From: Pseudomonadota bacterium
GTDB lineage: Bacteria; Pseudomonadota; Gammaproteobacteria; Acidiferrobacterales; Acidiferrobacteraceae
Length of the DNA: 51,080 bases
Direction: 5' to 3'
Assembly (NCBI GenBank): GCA_021794275.1
Contig: JAJYRD010000037.1
Location: forward strand, 1-51,080
The notes below the pieces were generated by a model, which was not told the origin of the DNA, ran no database searches, and was given only the letters and a program-made list of their open reading frames with translations. Shown here piece after piece: positions 26,029-34,042 of the stretch. The position numbers were made by a program, and so were the translations under genes. The first letter of the stretch is position 1; the number at the start of each line of letters is the position of its first letter.

Positions 26029-27159
26029 ATGGACGCGACCGTCGAACTGGCCCAGGAATTGATCCGCCGCCCATCGGTGACACCCGACGACGCCGGCTGT
26101 CAGGCCCATATCGCTGAACTCTTGTCAGCAACGGGCTTCCACACGGAATCTCTCGTGTTCGGCGATGTGACCAATCTCTGGGCGCGCCACGGCGATGCCG
26201 CGCCGCTGATCGTCTTTCTCGGACACACCGATGTGGTCCCGCCTGGACCTCTCTCTGACTGGACGACCCCACCCTTTGTGCCGACCATCAAAGACGGGAT
26301 GCTCTATGGCCGAGGCGCGGCCGACATGAAGGGAGCGGTCGCGGCCTTCGTGCAGGCCTTGATCGCCTTCGTGCGTCACCATCCCGCACACCGTGGCTCA
26401 GTCGGCCTTATCCTGACCTCCGACGAAGAGGGGGTCGCCCGCGATGGCACGGTCCAGGTCCTAAGGACGCTCGCCGCGCGCGGCGAATCCATTGACTACT
26501 GCGTCGTCGGGGAACCCTCGTGCAGTGAGTTTCTGGGAGACACCGTGAAACACGGTCGTCGCGGCTCCCTGAACGGGGATCTCGTCATTCACGGCATCCA
26601 AGGCCATGTCGCCTATCCGGAGCGCGCCGATAACCCCATTGCCCGCTTTGCGCCGGCCTTGCAAGCCCTGGTTTCTACGGTCTGGGATGCGGGCTCGACG
26701 GACTTTCCGCCGACCCGTCTCCAGTTCTCCAATATCCAGGCCGGCACGGGGGCCGACAATGTCATCCCCGGGAGTCTGCGCGCCCTCTTCAATCTGCGCT
26801 ACGCCCCGACCACGCCCGCGCCGATATTGCGGGAGCGCATCGAACAGGTCCTCGCGGCCCACGGCCTGCGTTACACGTTGACGTGGCGGCTCTCCGGCGA
26901 ACCCTTCCTGACTGGCGATGGCCCGCTCAAAACCGCGCTTGCGGCAAGCATCGGGGCCGAGACCGGGAGAGAGCCCGCGTACTCGACGGCCGGCGGCACG
27001 TCCGATGGTCGGTTCGTTGCCCCCTTTGGTACCGAAGTCCTTGAATTCGGGCCGTTAAACGCTTCAATTCATAAGGTGAACGAGGCTGTCGGGGTTGGCG
27101 ATCTCGCGCGTCTCACTCGGATCTACGAAGGGACGCTGGAGCGCCTCCTGGGCGCTTAA
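26029..27159 (+). CDS. dapE: Succinyl-diaminopimelate desuccinylase
   Basis: Zinc-dependent M20 hydrolase that releases succinate from N-succinyl-LL-DAP (EC 3.5.1.18); 376 residues (E. coli 375). Metal and catalytic motifs: FLGHTDVVPPG (His), GRGAADMKGAVAAF (bridging Asp), LTSDEEGVA (catalytic and metal Glu), VGEPSCSE, and FGPLNASIHKVNE (C-terminal His ligand). A lid/dimerisation domain lies at about residues 180-290. It starts three bases after dapD ends, so dapC-dapD-dapE form one pathway operon interrupted by the tnpB element. Confidence 0.96.
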   Translation: MDATVELAQELIRRPSVTPDDAGCQAHIAELLSATGFHTESLVFGDVTNLWARHGDAAPLIVFLGHTDVVPPGPLSDWTTPPFVPTIKDGMLYGRGAADMKGAVAAFVQALIAFVRHHPAHRGSVGLILTSDEEGVARDGTVQVLRTLAARGESIDYCVVGEPSCSEFLGDTVKHGRRGSLNGDLVIHGIQGHVAYPERADNPIARFAPALQALVSTVWDAGSTDFPPTRLQFSNIQAGTGADNVIPGSLRALFNLRYAPTTPAPILRERIEQVLAAHGLRYTLTWRLSGEPFLTGDGPLKTALAASIGAETGREPAYSTAGGTSDGRFVAPFGTEVLEFGPLNASIHKVNEAVGVGDLARLTRIYEGTLERLLGA

Positions 27160-27205
27160 AGGTCGCGGTATCGTCTATACTTACCATCTCGGAGACACGA
27201 CGCTT

Positions 27206-27796
27206 ATGGAGAGCATGCCGAGTATCATCGTAACCCTGAACAAAGCGGTCATCCGCCAGCTCCAGCTCCCGCAGGGCGACCTCTCCATCGGCCGCCGCCG
27301 GACGCATGCGCTGGTCCTGGAGGACGCGGCTGTAAGCGCTGACCACGCGAGCATATTCACAGTCGGCCAGGACTCCTTCCTGAAGGATCTGGACAGCACC
27401 AATGGGACCTATATCAATAAGCGCCGTACGCGTAAGCATCACCTGAAACCTGGGGACGAAATAACCATCGGTAAATATACCTTGCTCTACCAGGATCAGG
27501 ATCCGATGCCGGCAACGCCGCAACCCGCGGCATTCGGCGAGGCCGCCTTGTTCGTCCTGACGGGGTTCAACAACGGTAAGCGCATCGAGCTTACGAGTAC
27601 GGTCACCCATCTCGGGATGGGCGGCCAGTCGGCGGCGTTCCTGTCCCGTACCGGGGACCGGTACACCCTCATGGCGGGCAATGACGGAACGTATGTCTCT
27701 CATAACGGCAAGGCTGTAGCCGCGGGGGGCCATCTCCTGACATCCGGTGACATTATCGAGGTGGGAGACACCCGCCTTCAGTTTTACCAACCGTGA
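27206..27796 (+). CDS. Tandem FHA-domain protein
   Basis: A 196-residue protein built from two forkhead-associated (FHA) modules, which bind phosphothreonine peptides. The first (about residues 5-95) has the canonical landmarks SIGRR, SADHASI and STNGTYINKR. The second (about 105-195) keeps the fold pattern (GKRIELTSTVTHLGMG, NDGTYVSHNG, GDIIEVGDTRLQFYQP) but lacks the clear GR and SxxH residues, so it may not bind phosphate. The ATG at 27206 has GGAGA ten bases upstream. No kinase or phosphatase gene is adjacent; the partner is unknown. It follows dapE by 46 bases, with no evident functional link. Confidence 0.85.
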   Translation: MESMPSIIVTLNKAVIRQLQLPQGDLSIGRRRTHALVLEDAAVSADHASIFTVGQDSFLKDLDSTNGTYINKRRTRKHHLKPGDEITIGKYTLLYQDQDPMPATPQPAAFGEAALFVLTGFNNGKRIELTSTVTHLGMGGQSAAFLSRTGDRYTLMAGNDGTYVSHNGKAVAAGGHLLTSGDIIEVGDTRLQFYQP

Positions 27797-27873
27797 GCGC
27801 TTGACGCGCCCGGCACCGTAACAGTAGCTTTAGGCCCAGGTGACGTGCGATACCGGCAGCCAAGGCGCGGGGA

Positions 27874-28644
27874 ATGAATAAGATGAATGACTTGAGAGCG
27901 CAGAATCTGCGAGTGGAGTTCGCAAGAACGGCGGACGAAATCGCAGAAGCGCAAAGGCTGCGCTACCAGGTATTCGCCCGCGAATTGGGCGCCGCGATCG
28001 GCGACAAGGATAGCGAATACGACGAAGACCGCTTCGATGCCTACTGCGTCCACATCGTCGTGCGCAACGACGCGGACCGCGTGGTGGCGTGCTCGCGTAT
28101 TCTGACCCAGGAGGCGGCCGCTCGATGCGGGGGCTTCTATTCCGAGGCAGAGTTCGATCTGGCCCCCATCCTGGCCCTGCCCGGCCGCGTCATGGAGGTC
28201 GGGCGCATCTGCGTCCATACCGACTACCGCCGCGGCCCCGCCATCGCCCTGCTGTTGGCCGGTCTCGCCCGCTTCATGGAAGACGGACCTCACGATTACC
28301 TGATCGGATGCGGCAGTGTGCCCTTGAATCCGGATCGCACCCAGGCCTTGCGTACCGTAAGCACCCTTATCCGCCACTACGGCTGCCCCGAGCCTTACCG
28401 CGTGACACCGCGCAACCCCCTCCCCCTCTTCGATGGTGCAAGCGAAGAGGGGGAGGGGGACGAGAGCGCGGCCCCCGCCCTGCTGCGCGCCTATATGCGC
28501 TTGGGCGCCTATGTTGGGGGCGCCCCATGCCTCGACCCGGCCTTTGATGTCGCCGATGTCCTCATCGTTTTATTTCGTAGCCGATTCAACCGGCGCTATC
28601 TCGAGCGCCTCCTCGGGCGCTCCTACAAGCAACAAGTCGCGTGA
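27874..28644 (+). CDS. GNAT-family N-acyltransferase, OlsB-like (ornithine lipid synthesis)
   Basis: A 256-residue protein of the OlsB/hemolysin-like acyltransferase family, whose studied members transfer a 3-hydroxyacyl group from ACP to L-ornithine. Characteristic segments: AQRLRYQVFARELGA near residues 28-42, a DAYCVHIVV strand, VMEVGRICVHTDYRRG (about 105-120), and the C-terminal GCGSVPL and FDVADVLIVL. The next gene, joined by a GTGA overlap, is an OlsA/PlsC-type acyltransferase, which strongly supports the two-step ornithine-lipid pathway. An alternative ATG lies at 27883 with GGGGA nine bases upstream. A TTGACG at 27801 could be part of its promoter. Confidence 0.75.
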   Translation: MNKMNDLRAQNLRVEFARTADEIAEAQRLRYQVFARELGAAIGDKDSEYDEDRFDAYCVHIVVRNDADRVVACSRILTQEAAARCGGFYSEAEFDLAPILALPGRVMEVGRICVHTDYRRGPAIALLLAGLARFMEDGPHDYLIGCGSVPLNPDRTQALRTVSTLIRHYGCPEPYRVTPRNPLPLFDGASEEGEGDESAAPALLRAYMRLGAYVGGAPCLDPAFDVADVLIVLFRSRFNRRYLERLLGRSYKQQVA

Positions 28645-29411
28645 GGCTGCCGGGCGGCGCCCTAGTCCGGCTCCTGGGCCTGTTCGCGCATGCCCTATGG
28701 GGGACCATGGTCGCAGTCATCGTCCCCTCGGACGCGCTCATCGATACCGCCGCAGGCCGACGTATCGTGCGGTTCTGGCACCGAGGCGTGCTTTCCCTCC
28801 TTGGCATCCGTCTCAAGGCCCTGGGCCGCCCCGTGGGCGCGCCCGCTCTTATAGTCGCAAACCATATCTCCTGGGTCGACATCGCCGCCCTCGGATCCCT
28901 CTGTCCGGGACACTTCGTGGCGAAATCCGAGATCGAGGCGTGGCCGGTGTTGGGCTGGCTCGCGCGCCAAGCCGGGACGTTTTACATTAAACGCGGGGAC
29001 CGCAAGGCATCGGCGGTGGTGGCGGCGCGCATGACCGAGGCCTTCATCCGCGATCAGTCGGTGCTGCTGTTTCCCGAGGGGACGTCGACCGACGGCCGCC
29101 AGGTGCGCCCGTTCCATGCGCGCCTCTTTGCGGCCGCAATCGAAGCGGGATGCCCGGTCCAACCCGTAGTCATGGGTTATCCCGGGCGCTCAGGCGCCAT
29201 CCATCCCGCCGCGCCCTTCATCGGCGACGACGCCCTGCTCCACCACCTTTGGGGCCTTTTGCGGGCCCGCGGCGAATTCACAGTCGAAATCCGCTTTCTG
29301 GCACCTGAGCTCCCGACAGATCTTACGGCGCGCACCCTCGCTACGCGTGCTCGCGACGTGATCGTGGCCCATCACAGCACTACCTATGAACCTCCCGGCG
29401 CAAGCCTCTGA
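28641..29411 (+). CDS. 1-acyl-sn-glycerol-3-phosphate acyltransferase family protein, OlsA-like
   Basis: A 256-residue PlsC-domain acyltransferase with an N-terminal hydrophobic anchor (about residues 8-28). Catalytic motif NHISWVD (HX4D, about residues 73-79) and the substrate motif FPEGTSTDG (about 148-156) are present. PlsC makes phosphatidic acid; OlsA paralogues O-acylate lyso-ornithine lipid. The translational overlap with the OlsB-like gene (GTG start inside the upstream TGA) makes OlsA the better guess. A general PlsC role cannot be excluded from sequence. Confidence 0.82.
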   Translation: MRLPGGALVRLLGLFAHALWGTMVAVIVPSDALIDTAAGRRIVRFWHRGVLSLLGIRLKALGRPVGAPALIVANHISWVDIAALGSLCPGHFVAKSEIEAWPVLGWLARQAGTFYIKRGDRKASAVVAARMTEAFIRDQSVLLFPEGTSTDGRQVRPFHARLFAAAIEAGCPVQPVVMGYPGRSGAIHPAAPFIGDDALLHHLWGLLRARGEFTVEIRFLAPELPTDLTARTLATRARDVIVAHHSTTYEPPGASL

Positions 29412-29827
29412 ACACTGCTGCAAGGCACCCGCCCGACCCCGATGCGTCAAGCTGTAGCCGCGGGCCCCGCACCCAAACACGCCCCAAAACCGATCGGCGT
29501 CATCATGGGACGTTTGGAGACCCGCCGCCAAGTCCTCCCATCGGGCGTACCGCCCAGGGGATGGCAAGACCGGGTCAGACCAGCAAGGCGAGGCCCCGCC
29601 GCGCAGACGGCGCCCGCCCCCACCAGGGGCGGCGCCCACCCGCAGGACGCGGACCTGTAGCGTCTGATATCAGGGAAAAGATTGCAACGCGCACGACCAT
29701 AGGGCGCCAAGCGCGTTTGGCACGGCCCCCTTTGCGGGGCTCCGGCTCGGGCACCCGGGATCGAAGGGAAGCGTCCGAGCGGCGGCGACCCCGACGGCCG
29801 CCTGCTCGCCCGCACCGCAATTTATTG
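29412..29827. other. Gene-free 416-base stretch
   Basis: No reading frame here has a convincing start, composition or similarity pattern; the open frames overlap each other on both strands and are rich in Arg/Pro/Gly, as expected of shadows in GC-rich DNA. A small GC-rich inverted repeat (GCCCC...GGGGC, near 29728-29743) could fold, but lacks a T-run. Confidence 0.4.
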
Positions 29828-30031
29828 TTATTGGAAAGCGCAACCGGCCTGAAGACCCATCGCCCTTAGAATCTTGGCAAGCGGGCAGAATCCGGTAAAG
29901 GAGGACTGCAAGAGATTGGCGCCAACAAACGCTGTCAACCACAACCAATCCGCCGACACGTAGTGTGCAAGCAACAGACTTACCAGGACGACGCTTCCCG
30001 CAAACCCCATTACCGCGCGTTCCACAGACAT
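29828..30031 (-). CDS. DUF2892 small membrane protein
   Basis: A 67-residue protein with two transmembrane helices (about residues 8-26 and 31-49) and the pattern of DUF2892, the membrane domain also found at the C-terminus of YgaP-type rhodaneses: SVERAVMGFAGSVVLVS at the start and TGFCPLAKILRAMGL at the end. GAGG seven bases upstream of the ATG at 30031 supports this start over longer ones. The role is unknown; some relatives are linked to sulfur or rhodanese chemistry, but no rhodanese domain is attached here. Confidence 0.78.
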   Translation of the reverse strand: MSVERAVMGFAGSVVLVSLLLAHYVSADWLWLTAFVGANLLQSSFTGFCPLAKILRAMGLQAGCAFQ

Positions 30032-30242
30032 AAGACACCTCATAGTCGAAATTGTCCCTAGAGGATAGTATATCATTATCGGCTAATATTTGTGAGTAGC
30101 GATCCGGCCCCCTTCTGCTGCCACGGGTCACAGGATAAAGGGGGGTGGCAGACCGGGCGGTTTTTTGTTTTCATGGGTAAATCGCCGTGGCGGTCGCCTG
30201 TCGACCGAGCAGGCGCCCACCAACCGATACCAGGATCGCACC

Positions 30243-30695
30243 GTGCCAAGAAGCCTTGTCCGCCGCGCGGGCCGCGCCCCGCTCGCCTCTCTCTTGACCC
30301 CGCTACTGACATCATTCTGGACCCCGGGCCATTGGACGCTCGTGGGGGCCACCGCCGTCCAATACGCGGCATCGCAGAAGGCGATATTCGTGAGACGCCG
30401 GCAGGGCCCGGTCGGCGTCTTCGTCGGAGGATTTCAAAAAAGCGCGGTGGCTGGGCTCGATTACAATTACCGGATAGGGCCGGTCCTTTTGGGTCTCGGC
30501 GGGGCCTACCTCACGCACACGACCTTCGTGAACGGCACGAATTGGAATTTCGAGCTGCGCCTGGCCTACCGTTTTACGCCACGACTCGAGGCCCTATGGA
30601 CGCATTTCAGTAACTGTAAGCAGATCTGTGGCTTCGACCGCTCTGGCCCGAATCTCGGCTGGGAATTCCTCGGCATCGGCTATCGCTTCCCGTGA
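30243..30695 (+). CDS. PagL-like lipid A 3-O-deacylase (acyloxyacyl hydrolase family)
   Basis: The C-terminal half carries the PagL signature: ALWTHFSNCKQIC with the catalytic His-Ser pair of the HxSN motif (near residue 117), then GPNLGWEFLGIGYRF ending in an aromatic residue plus Pro, as for outer-membrane beta-barrels. The upstream part shows alternating strands (GVFVGGFQKSAVAGLDYNYRIGPVLLG). PagL trims a 3-hydroxyacyl chain from lipid A in the outer membrane. The GTG at 30243, with AGGA seven bases upstream, gives 150 residues, near mature PagL length. An ATG at 30165 adds 26 residues. No clean signal peptide is visible, so the N-terminus is uncertain. Confidence 0.65.
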   Translation: MPRSLVRRAGRAPLASLLTPLLTSFWTPGHWTLVGATAVQYAASQKAIFVRRRQGPVGVFVGGFQKSAVAGLDYNYRIGPVLLGLGGAYLTHTTFVNGTNWNFELRLAYRFTPRLEALWTHFSNCKQICGFDRSGPNLGWEFLGIGYRFP

Positions 30696-30761
30696 CCGCG
30701 GGTGCCGAACGCCCGTATCGCTTTGGAAATGCGCGAGCAAGGGGTCAGGCACCGCCGCGAT

Positions 30762-31547
30762 TCAGAGGAAATCCGGCCACGGATAACGGCGATCGGCCAC
30801 CGCCACGAATGACGGATTGAGCTGCCGAGGATGATCGTAAACAAGCGGCCGCCGCCCGGTAGTCCAGATCGCGCCACCGCTCTCCTCCACCACACATTGC
30901 CCGGCGGCCGTATCCCAGGTGTGCGTGGGACCGAATCGCGGGTAAATATCCGCCCGGCCTTCCGCTAGCCAGCCGAATTTCCAGGCCGAACCGAGCGCCG
31001 CCCGTTGTATCTTGCGCTCATCGCATGCCAAGGCGGCGCAGAGGCTCTCGACAGCCTCGGTGCCATGGCGCGCACTTCCGACGACACGCACCACCCCTCC
31101 CAGGAAGGCGTGCCCGCAGAGCCGCTGAACCTTCTCCCCCTCCTTTTTGAATGCCCCGACCCCTTTCACCGCGAAGTAGGACTCGCCTGTCACCGGCACG
31201 TGAATCACACCCACGACGGGTCGCCCACCCTCGACCAGCGCCACATTCACCACAAAGGCATCGGTGCGTGCCACATACTCCTTCGTGCCGTCGAGCGGAT
31301 CTACGGACCAGTATCGCTCTCCCGCGATCTCATCCCCCTCCTCCGAGGCCACTGGGACCTCGGGTGTCGCGCGCCCGAGGACTTCCATGATCACCTCGTG
31401 CGCCGCCCGGTCTGCCGGCGTCACCGGGCTACCGTCCCTTTTTAGAGCAACGGGCCCGTCCGCCCGGTAATGTCTCAGTATCGCCGTCGCCGCCCGCTCA
31501 GCAGCCTCCTGCGCCGGCTTCAAGTAGCGCTCGCAATTCCCATCCAC
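30762..31547 (-). CDS. cysQ: 3'(2'),5'-bisphosphate nucleotidase CysQ-like (inositol monophosphatase family)
   Basis: A 261-residue metal-dependent phosphatase. Family motifs are PVTPADRAAHEVI, PVASEEGDE (metal Glu), YWSVDPLDGTKEYV (the DPLDGT core) and THTWDTAAGQCVVEESGG (C-terminal WDxAAG). CysQ hydrolyses 3'-phosphoadenosine 5'-phosphate, recycling PAP from sulfate assimilation; the KEY after DPLDGT is the usual CysQ variant, favouring CysQ over SuhB. The GTG at 31547, preceded by GGAGGAGG, is the best start. The upstream in-frame ATG adds 33 unrelated residues. Confidence 0.88.
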   Translation of the reverse strand: MDGNCERYLKPAQEAAERAATAILRHYRADGPVALKRDGSPVTPADRAAHEVIMEVLGRATPEVPVASEEGDEIAGERYWSVDPLDGTKEYVARTDAFVVNVALVEGGRPVVGVIHVPVTGESYFAVKGVGAFKKEGEKVQRLCGHAFLGGVVRVVGSARHGTEAVESLCAALACDERKIQRAALGSAWKFGWLAEGRADIYPRFGPTHTWDTAAGQCVVEESGGAIWTTGRRPLVYDHPRQLNPSFVAVADRRYPWPDFL

Positions 31548-31943
31548 CCCGTCCTCCTCCTTGCGCCGTCCATCGACACTGAAAACCCGTCCATTATCCC
31601 ACATCAAGGCCGCCCCAGGGCAGCCCGATTTGAGGCCCAATGCCAAAGGGCTGCGCCACCACCAGCAGAGGCTATTGGCATACTTTCCCTGTGCGTATTA
31701 TGGCAGTTTCACACGTCCATGATTCCATGCGAAATAATGCGTGACCACCTCTATCTGCCCTCGCTAAAACAGGGTGCTGCTATTGTCGCTAAAATGCGGT
31801 ATAGTGCGCACACGAAAGACTGAGACTGGGTCTTTTTCGACACCAAGATGGGCAGCGATCCTTTAAGGTAGGCATCCGTGGAACCATAAAGGAATTGCGT
31901 TGTCTTTGACGAACGGACGGCTATTTTAAGGTAAACTCAATCA
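31548..31943. other. Intergenic region between cysQ-like gene and ArsR-type regulator
   Basis: About 400 bases without a supported gene, and noticeably more AT-rich toward the right. A hairpin-plus-T-run (AAAGAC...GTCTTTTT, 31815-31838) could act as a rho-independent terminator on the plus strand, although no plus-strand gene precedes it. TCGCTAAAA is repeated at 31761 and 31786. TATAGT occurs at 31800-31805. A small RNA ending at the hairpin is conceivable but unproven. Confidence 0.35.
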
Positions 31944-32345
31944 ATGACAATGAAGATTACAGCGGCAACGCGGGCATTGACGGCACTGGCGCAGGAGACG
32001 CGACTTGGTATCGTGCGGCTTTTGGTCAAGGTCGGTCCGGACGGACTTGTAGCTGGGCAGATCGCCCTGCGGCTGAAACTGGCGCCGGCCACTTCCTCCT
32101 TCCATCTGTCGCAACTCACGCAGGCCGGCCTTATCAAGCCATCCCGCGAGGGGCGATCGATTCGCTACTCACCGGTCCTTGCGACTATCGGGGAGTTGCT
32201 TGCATTCCTTGAGGAGAACCTGAGCGGCGGTCCCACGGAAAAGAGCACACCGAAGCCCGCAGCAAAGTCGGCCCCCAAGGCGGCAGCAAAGGGCGCCCCA
32301 AAGGCCGCGGCAGCCAAAAAGAAGGCTGGGCGTAAGAGCCGGTAA
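31944..32345 (+). CDS. ArsR-family regulator with histone H1-like basic tail
   Basis: A 133-residue protein. Residues 1-92 form an ArsR/SmtB winged helix-turn-helix: LTALAQETRLGIVRLLVK, then the recognition helix region LAPATSSFHLSQLTQAGLIKPSREGRSIRYSP, given by its landmarks SSFHLSQL and GRSIRY. There are no cysteines, so metal sensing by Cys thiolates is excluded. Residues about 96-133 are a low-complexity Lys/Ala/Pro tail made of PKAAAK-like repeats ending in KKKAGRKSR, resembling histone H1/AlgP C-termini and likely to bind DNA non-specifically. A second ATG at 31950 is also possible. The target is unknown. Confidence 0.82.
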   Translation: MTMKITAATRALTALAQETRLGIVRLLVKVGPDGLVAGQIALRLKLAPATSSFHLSQLTQAGLIKPSREGRSIRYSPVLATIGELLAFLEENLSGGPTEKSTPKPAAKSAPKAAAKGAPKAAAAKKKAGRKSR

Positions 32346-32400
32346 GTCTGGATAGACGGCGACGCGAACGGGTGGGCGATCCGCCCGTTCGCATCGCTCG

Positions 32401-33183
32401 TCAGGCGTTCGAGCGGGCACAGAGAATCACGAGCTTCAAATCGCGCATCACGAGTGGAGCGAATGTCGTCTGTTCGTAAACCACGAGACCGCGGACGGGA
32501 TGGCGAAAGGCTTTCAATGCCGGGTCCCTGAAAGAAACTTCGCGACGTTGCCAATAGGCCCGAAAGTCGGGACTGCGCGCGGAGAGATCTCTCACCATCT
32601 CCTCGTAGCGCGCATCACCCGCAAGGTCTGCGGCATCGGCCGCGAACTCGGCAACCAAGCGGCGCGCCCGCTCCGGCCAGTCCACGATGAAATCGCGCGC
32701 GGCCGGGACCGAGAACACGAAATCCAGCAGATTGCGCTCACAAGCCCTTTCCCCCAGCCAATCCGGAAATAACTCTTGCGCGCCTGCGTTCCAGGCCAGT
32801 GCGTCCCAATAGCGCCCCAGGCAATAGGCTGGCGCGCCTATATGCGCAAGGACCGACGCCATCTCGGCGGGCGCCTGCGGGACGGGCCGCGGTAGGCGCT
32901 GGGGGCCCAAGCCCGCGACCTCCCATAGATAACGACGTTCCGCATCGGTGACGACCAGCGCCTCGGCCAAACGCGCCAGAGTGTCCGGCGACACGCCATC
33001 CGCTCTTCCTTGCTCTATCCATGTGTACCAGGTCGCACTGATGCCGCATTGCGCGGCCAGTTCTTCGCGACGAAGCCCGGGGGTACGGCGCCTGCGCGCC
33101 CCGGGCGGTGCCGGCGATCGTTCTCGCAGGGTGCGCAAGAAACGACCGAGCTCTTTTTGTCTCGCCGTCATTGCTATGTCCAT
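32401..33183 (-). CDS. MmyB-type XRE helix-turn-helix regulator
   Basis: A 260-residue regulator. The N-terminal XRE helix-turn-helix (about residues 10-75) has LGRFLRTLRERSPAP, TPGLRREELAAQCGIS and WYTWIEQGR, the last a hallmark of this subfamily. The C-terminal MmyB-like (PAS-like) ligand-binding domain has YWDALAWNAGAQELF and ends with FRHPVRGLVVYEQTTFAP. Members usually repress a divergent gene, here a methyltransferase. ATG 33183 and the in-frame ATG 33171 both lack a strong ribosome binding site. An operator-like repeat lies in the 90-base divergent region. Confidence 0.88.
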   Translation of the reverse strand: MDIAMTARQKELGRFLRTLRERSPAPPGARRRRTPGLRREELAAQCGISATWYTWIEQGRADGVSPDTLARLAEALVVTDAERRYLWEVAGLGPQRLPRPVPQAPAEMASVLAHIGAPAYCLGRYWDALAWNAGAQELFPDWLGERACERNLLDFVFSVPAARDFIVDWPERARRLVAEFAADAADLAGDARYEEMVRDLSARSPDFRAYWQRREVSFRDPALKAFRHPVRGLVVYEQTTFAPLVMRDLKLVILCARSNA

Positions 33184-33191
33184 TGGTTCTT

Positions 33192-33219
33192 GTACCAGTA
33201 TAACTGGCCCATCTGGTAC
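33192..33219. promoter_or_regulatory. Operator-like inverted repeat between divergent regulator and methyltransferase genes
   Basis: GTACCAG (33192-33198) and CTGGTAC (33213-33219) form a perfect 7-bp inverted repeat with a 14-base spacer. Inside it, CCAGT/ACTGG with a three-base spacer forms a second, overlapping repeat. It lies immediately upstream of the regulator gene and about 55 bases before the methyltransferase ATG, fitting a site for autorepression and control of the divergent gene. Confidence 0.55.
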
Positions 33220-33273
33220 CCGTATACGACGGGCGTATGCTTCCTTGAACTGAACCTCAGAGGATACGCCAGC

Positions 33274-34038
33274 ATGAATCATGAGCAGGATGTCACCCGT
33301 CAATTTGATACGGTCGCCGCTCGTTACGAAAAGAGCCCGGTACACGCCCACGGTCCGGACCTTCCCATATTCCAAGCAGCCGCCGAGGCCTTGCGACCAC
33401 GATGCGCCTTAGATATTGGCTGTGGACCTGGCCATGTCGCCTTAGCCCTAGCGCCCTTCTGCGAGACCGTACAGGCGGTGGACGCAAGCCTTGAGATGGT
33501 CAAGATCGCGACCGCCCGCGCCCAGAGCGCGGGGCGCCCGAACATCGCCTGTCAACAGGCCGCGGTCGCGAGTCTCCCGTTTGCCGACGCCTGCATGGAT
33601 CTCGTGACGTGCCGTTTCAGCGCCCACCACTGGCGCGATCTGTCTTCCGGCCTACAAGAGATCGCCCGTGTCTTGCGTCCGGGAGGCACCTTCATTCTGA
33701 CCGACAGCGTCGCGCCGGACGATTTCTTGGCCGATACCCATCTGCAAACCATCGAACTTTTGCGCGACGCAAGCCATGTTCGCAATCAAACCGTCTCGGC
33801 ATGGATGGCGCTCTTGGCCGCCCATGGCCTGGCGCCCATGCATACCGACCACTTTCGTATCCGGATCTCATTCGACGATTGGGTCGCGCGCGCAGAGACC
33901 CCATCAGCGCGCGTGGCCATACTGAAGGATATGCTCCGTAATGCCCCGCTCGAGGCGCTTGCCCGTCTCGGCGTCGAGAAGGACGGGTCCTTCCATCTCG
34001 ATGTGCTGACCGCCCAGTGCCAAAAAGCGCAAGCCTGA
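33274..34038 (+). CDS. Class I SAM-dependent methyltransferase (UbiE/Methyltransf_11 type)
   Basis: A 254-residue methyltransferase. Motif I ALDIGCGPGHVALALAP (about residues 48-64), an acidic end of strand 2 (VDASLEMV), LPFADACMDLVTCRFSAHHW (motif II, shown by its landmarks PFAD and CRFSAHHW) and VLRPGGTFILTDSV (motif III) identify a class I fold of the UbiE/Methyltransf_11 group. The substrate is not predictable. ATG 33274 has AGAGGA nine bases upstream. Divergence from an MmyB-type regulator across a shared operator-like repeat suggests inducible expression. Confidence 0.88.
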   Translation: MNHEQDVTRQFDTVAARYEKSPVHAHGPDLPIFQAAAEALRPRCALDIGCGPGHVALALAPFCETVQAVDASLEMVKIATARAQSAGRPNIACQQAAVASLPFADACMDLVTCRFSAHHWRDLSSGLQEIARVLRPGGTFILTDSVAPDDFLADTHLQTIELLRDASHVRNQTVSAWMALLAAHGLAPMHTDHFRIRISFDDWVARAETPSARVAILKDMLRNAPLEALARLGVEKDGSFHLDVLTAQCQKAQA

Positions 34039-34042
34039 GCCG

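Noticed and set aside
29412..29827. Overlapping open frames on both strands between olsA and the DUF2892 gene
   Set aside because: Arg/Pro/Gly-rich composition, no ribosome binding sites and no recognisable domain; treated as shadows.
31470..31823. A 117-residue plus-strand frame over the cysQ 5' region
   Set aside because: It overlaps the start of cysQ in antisense and shows no conserved pattern.
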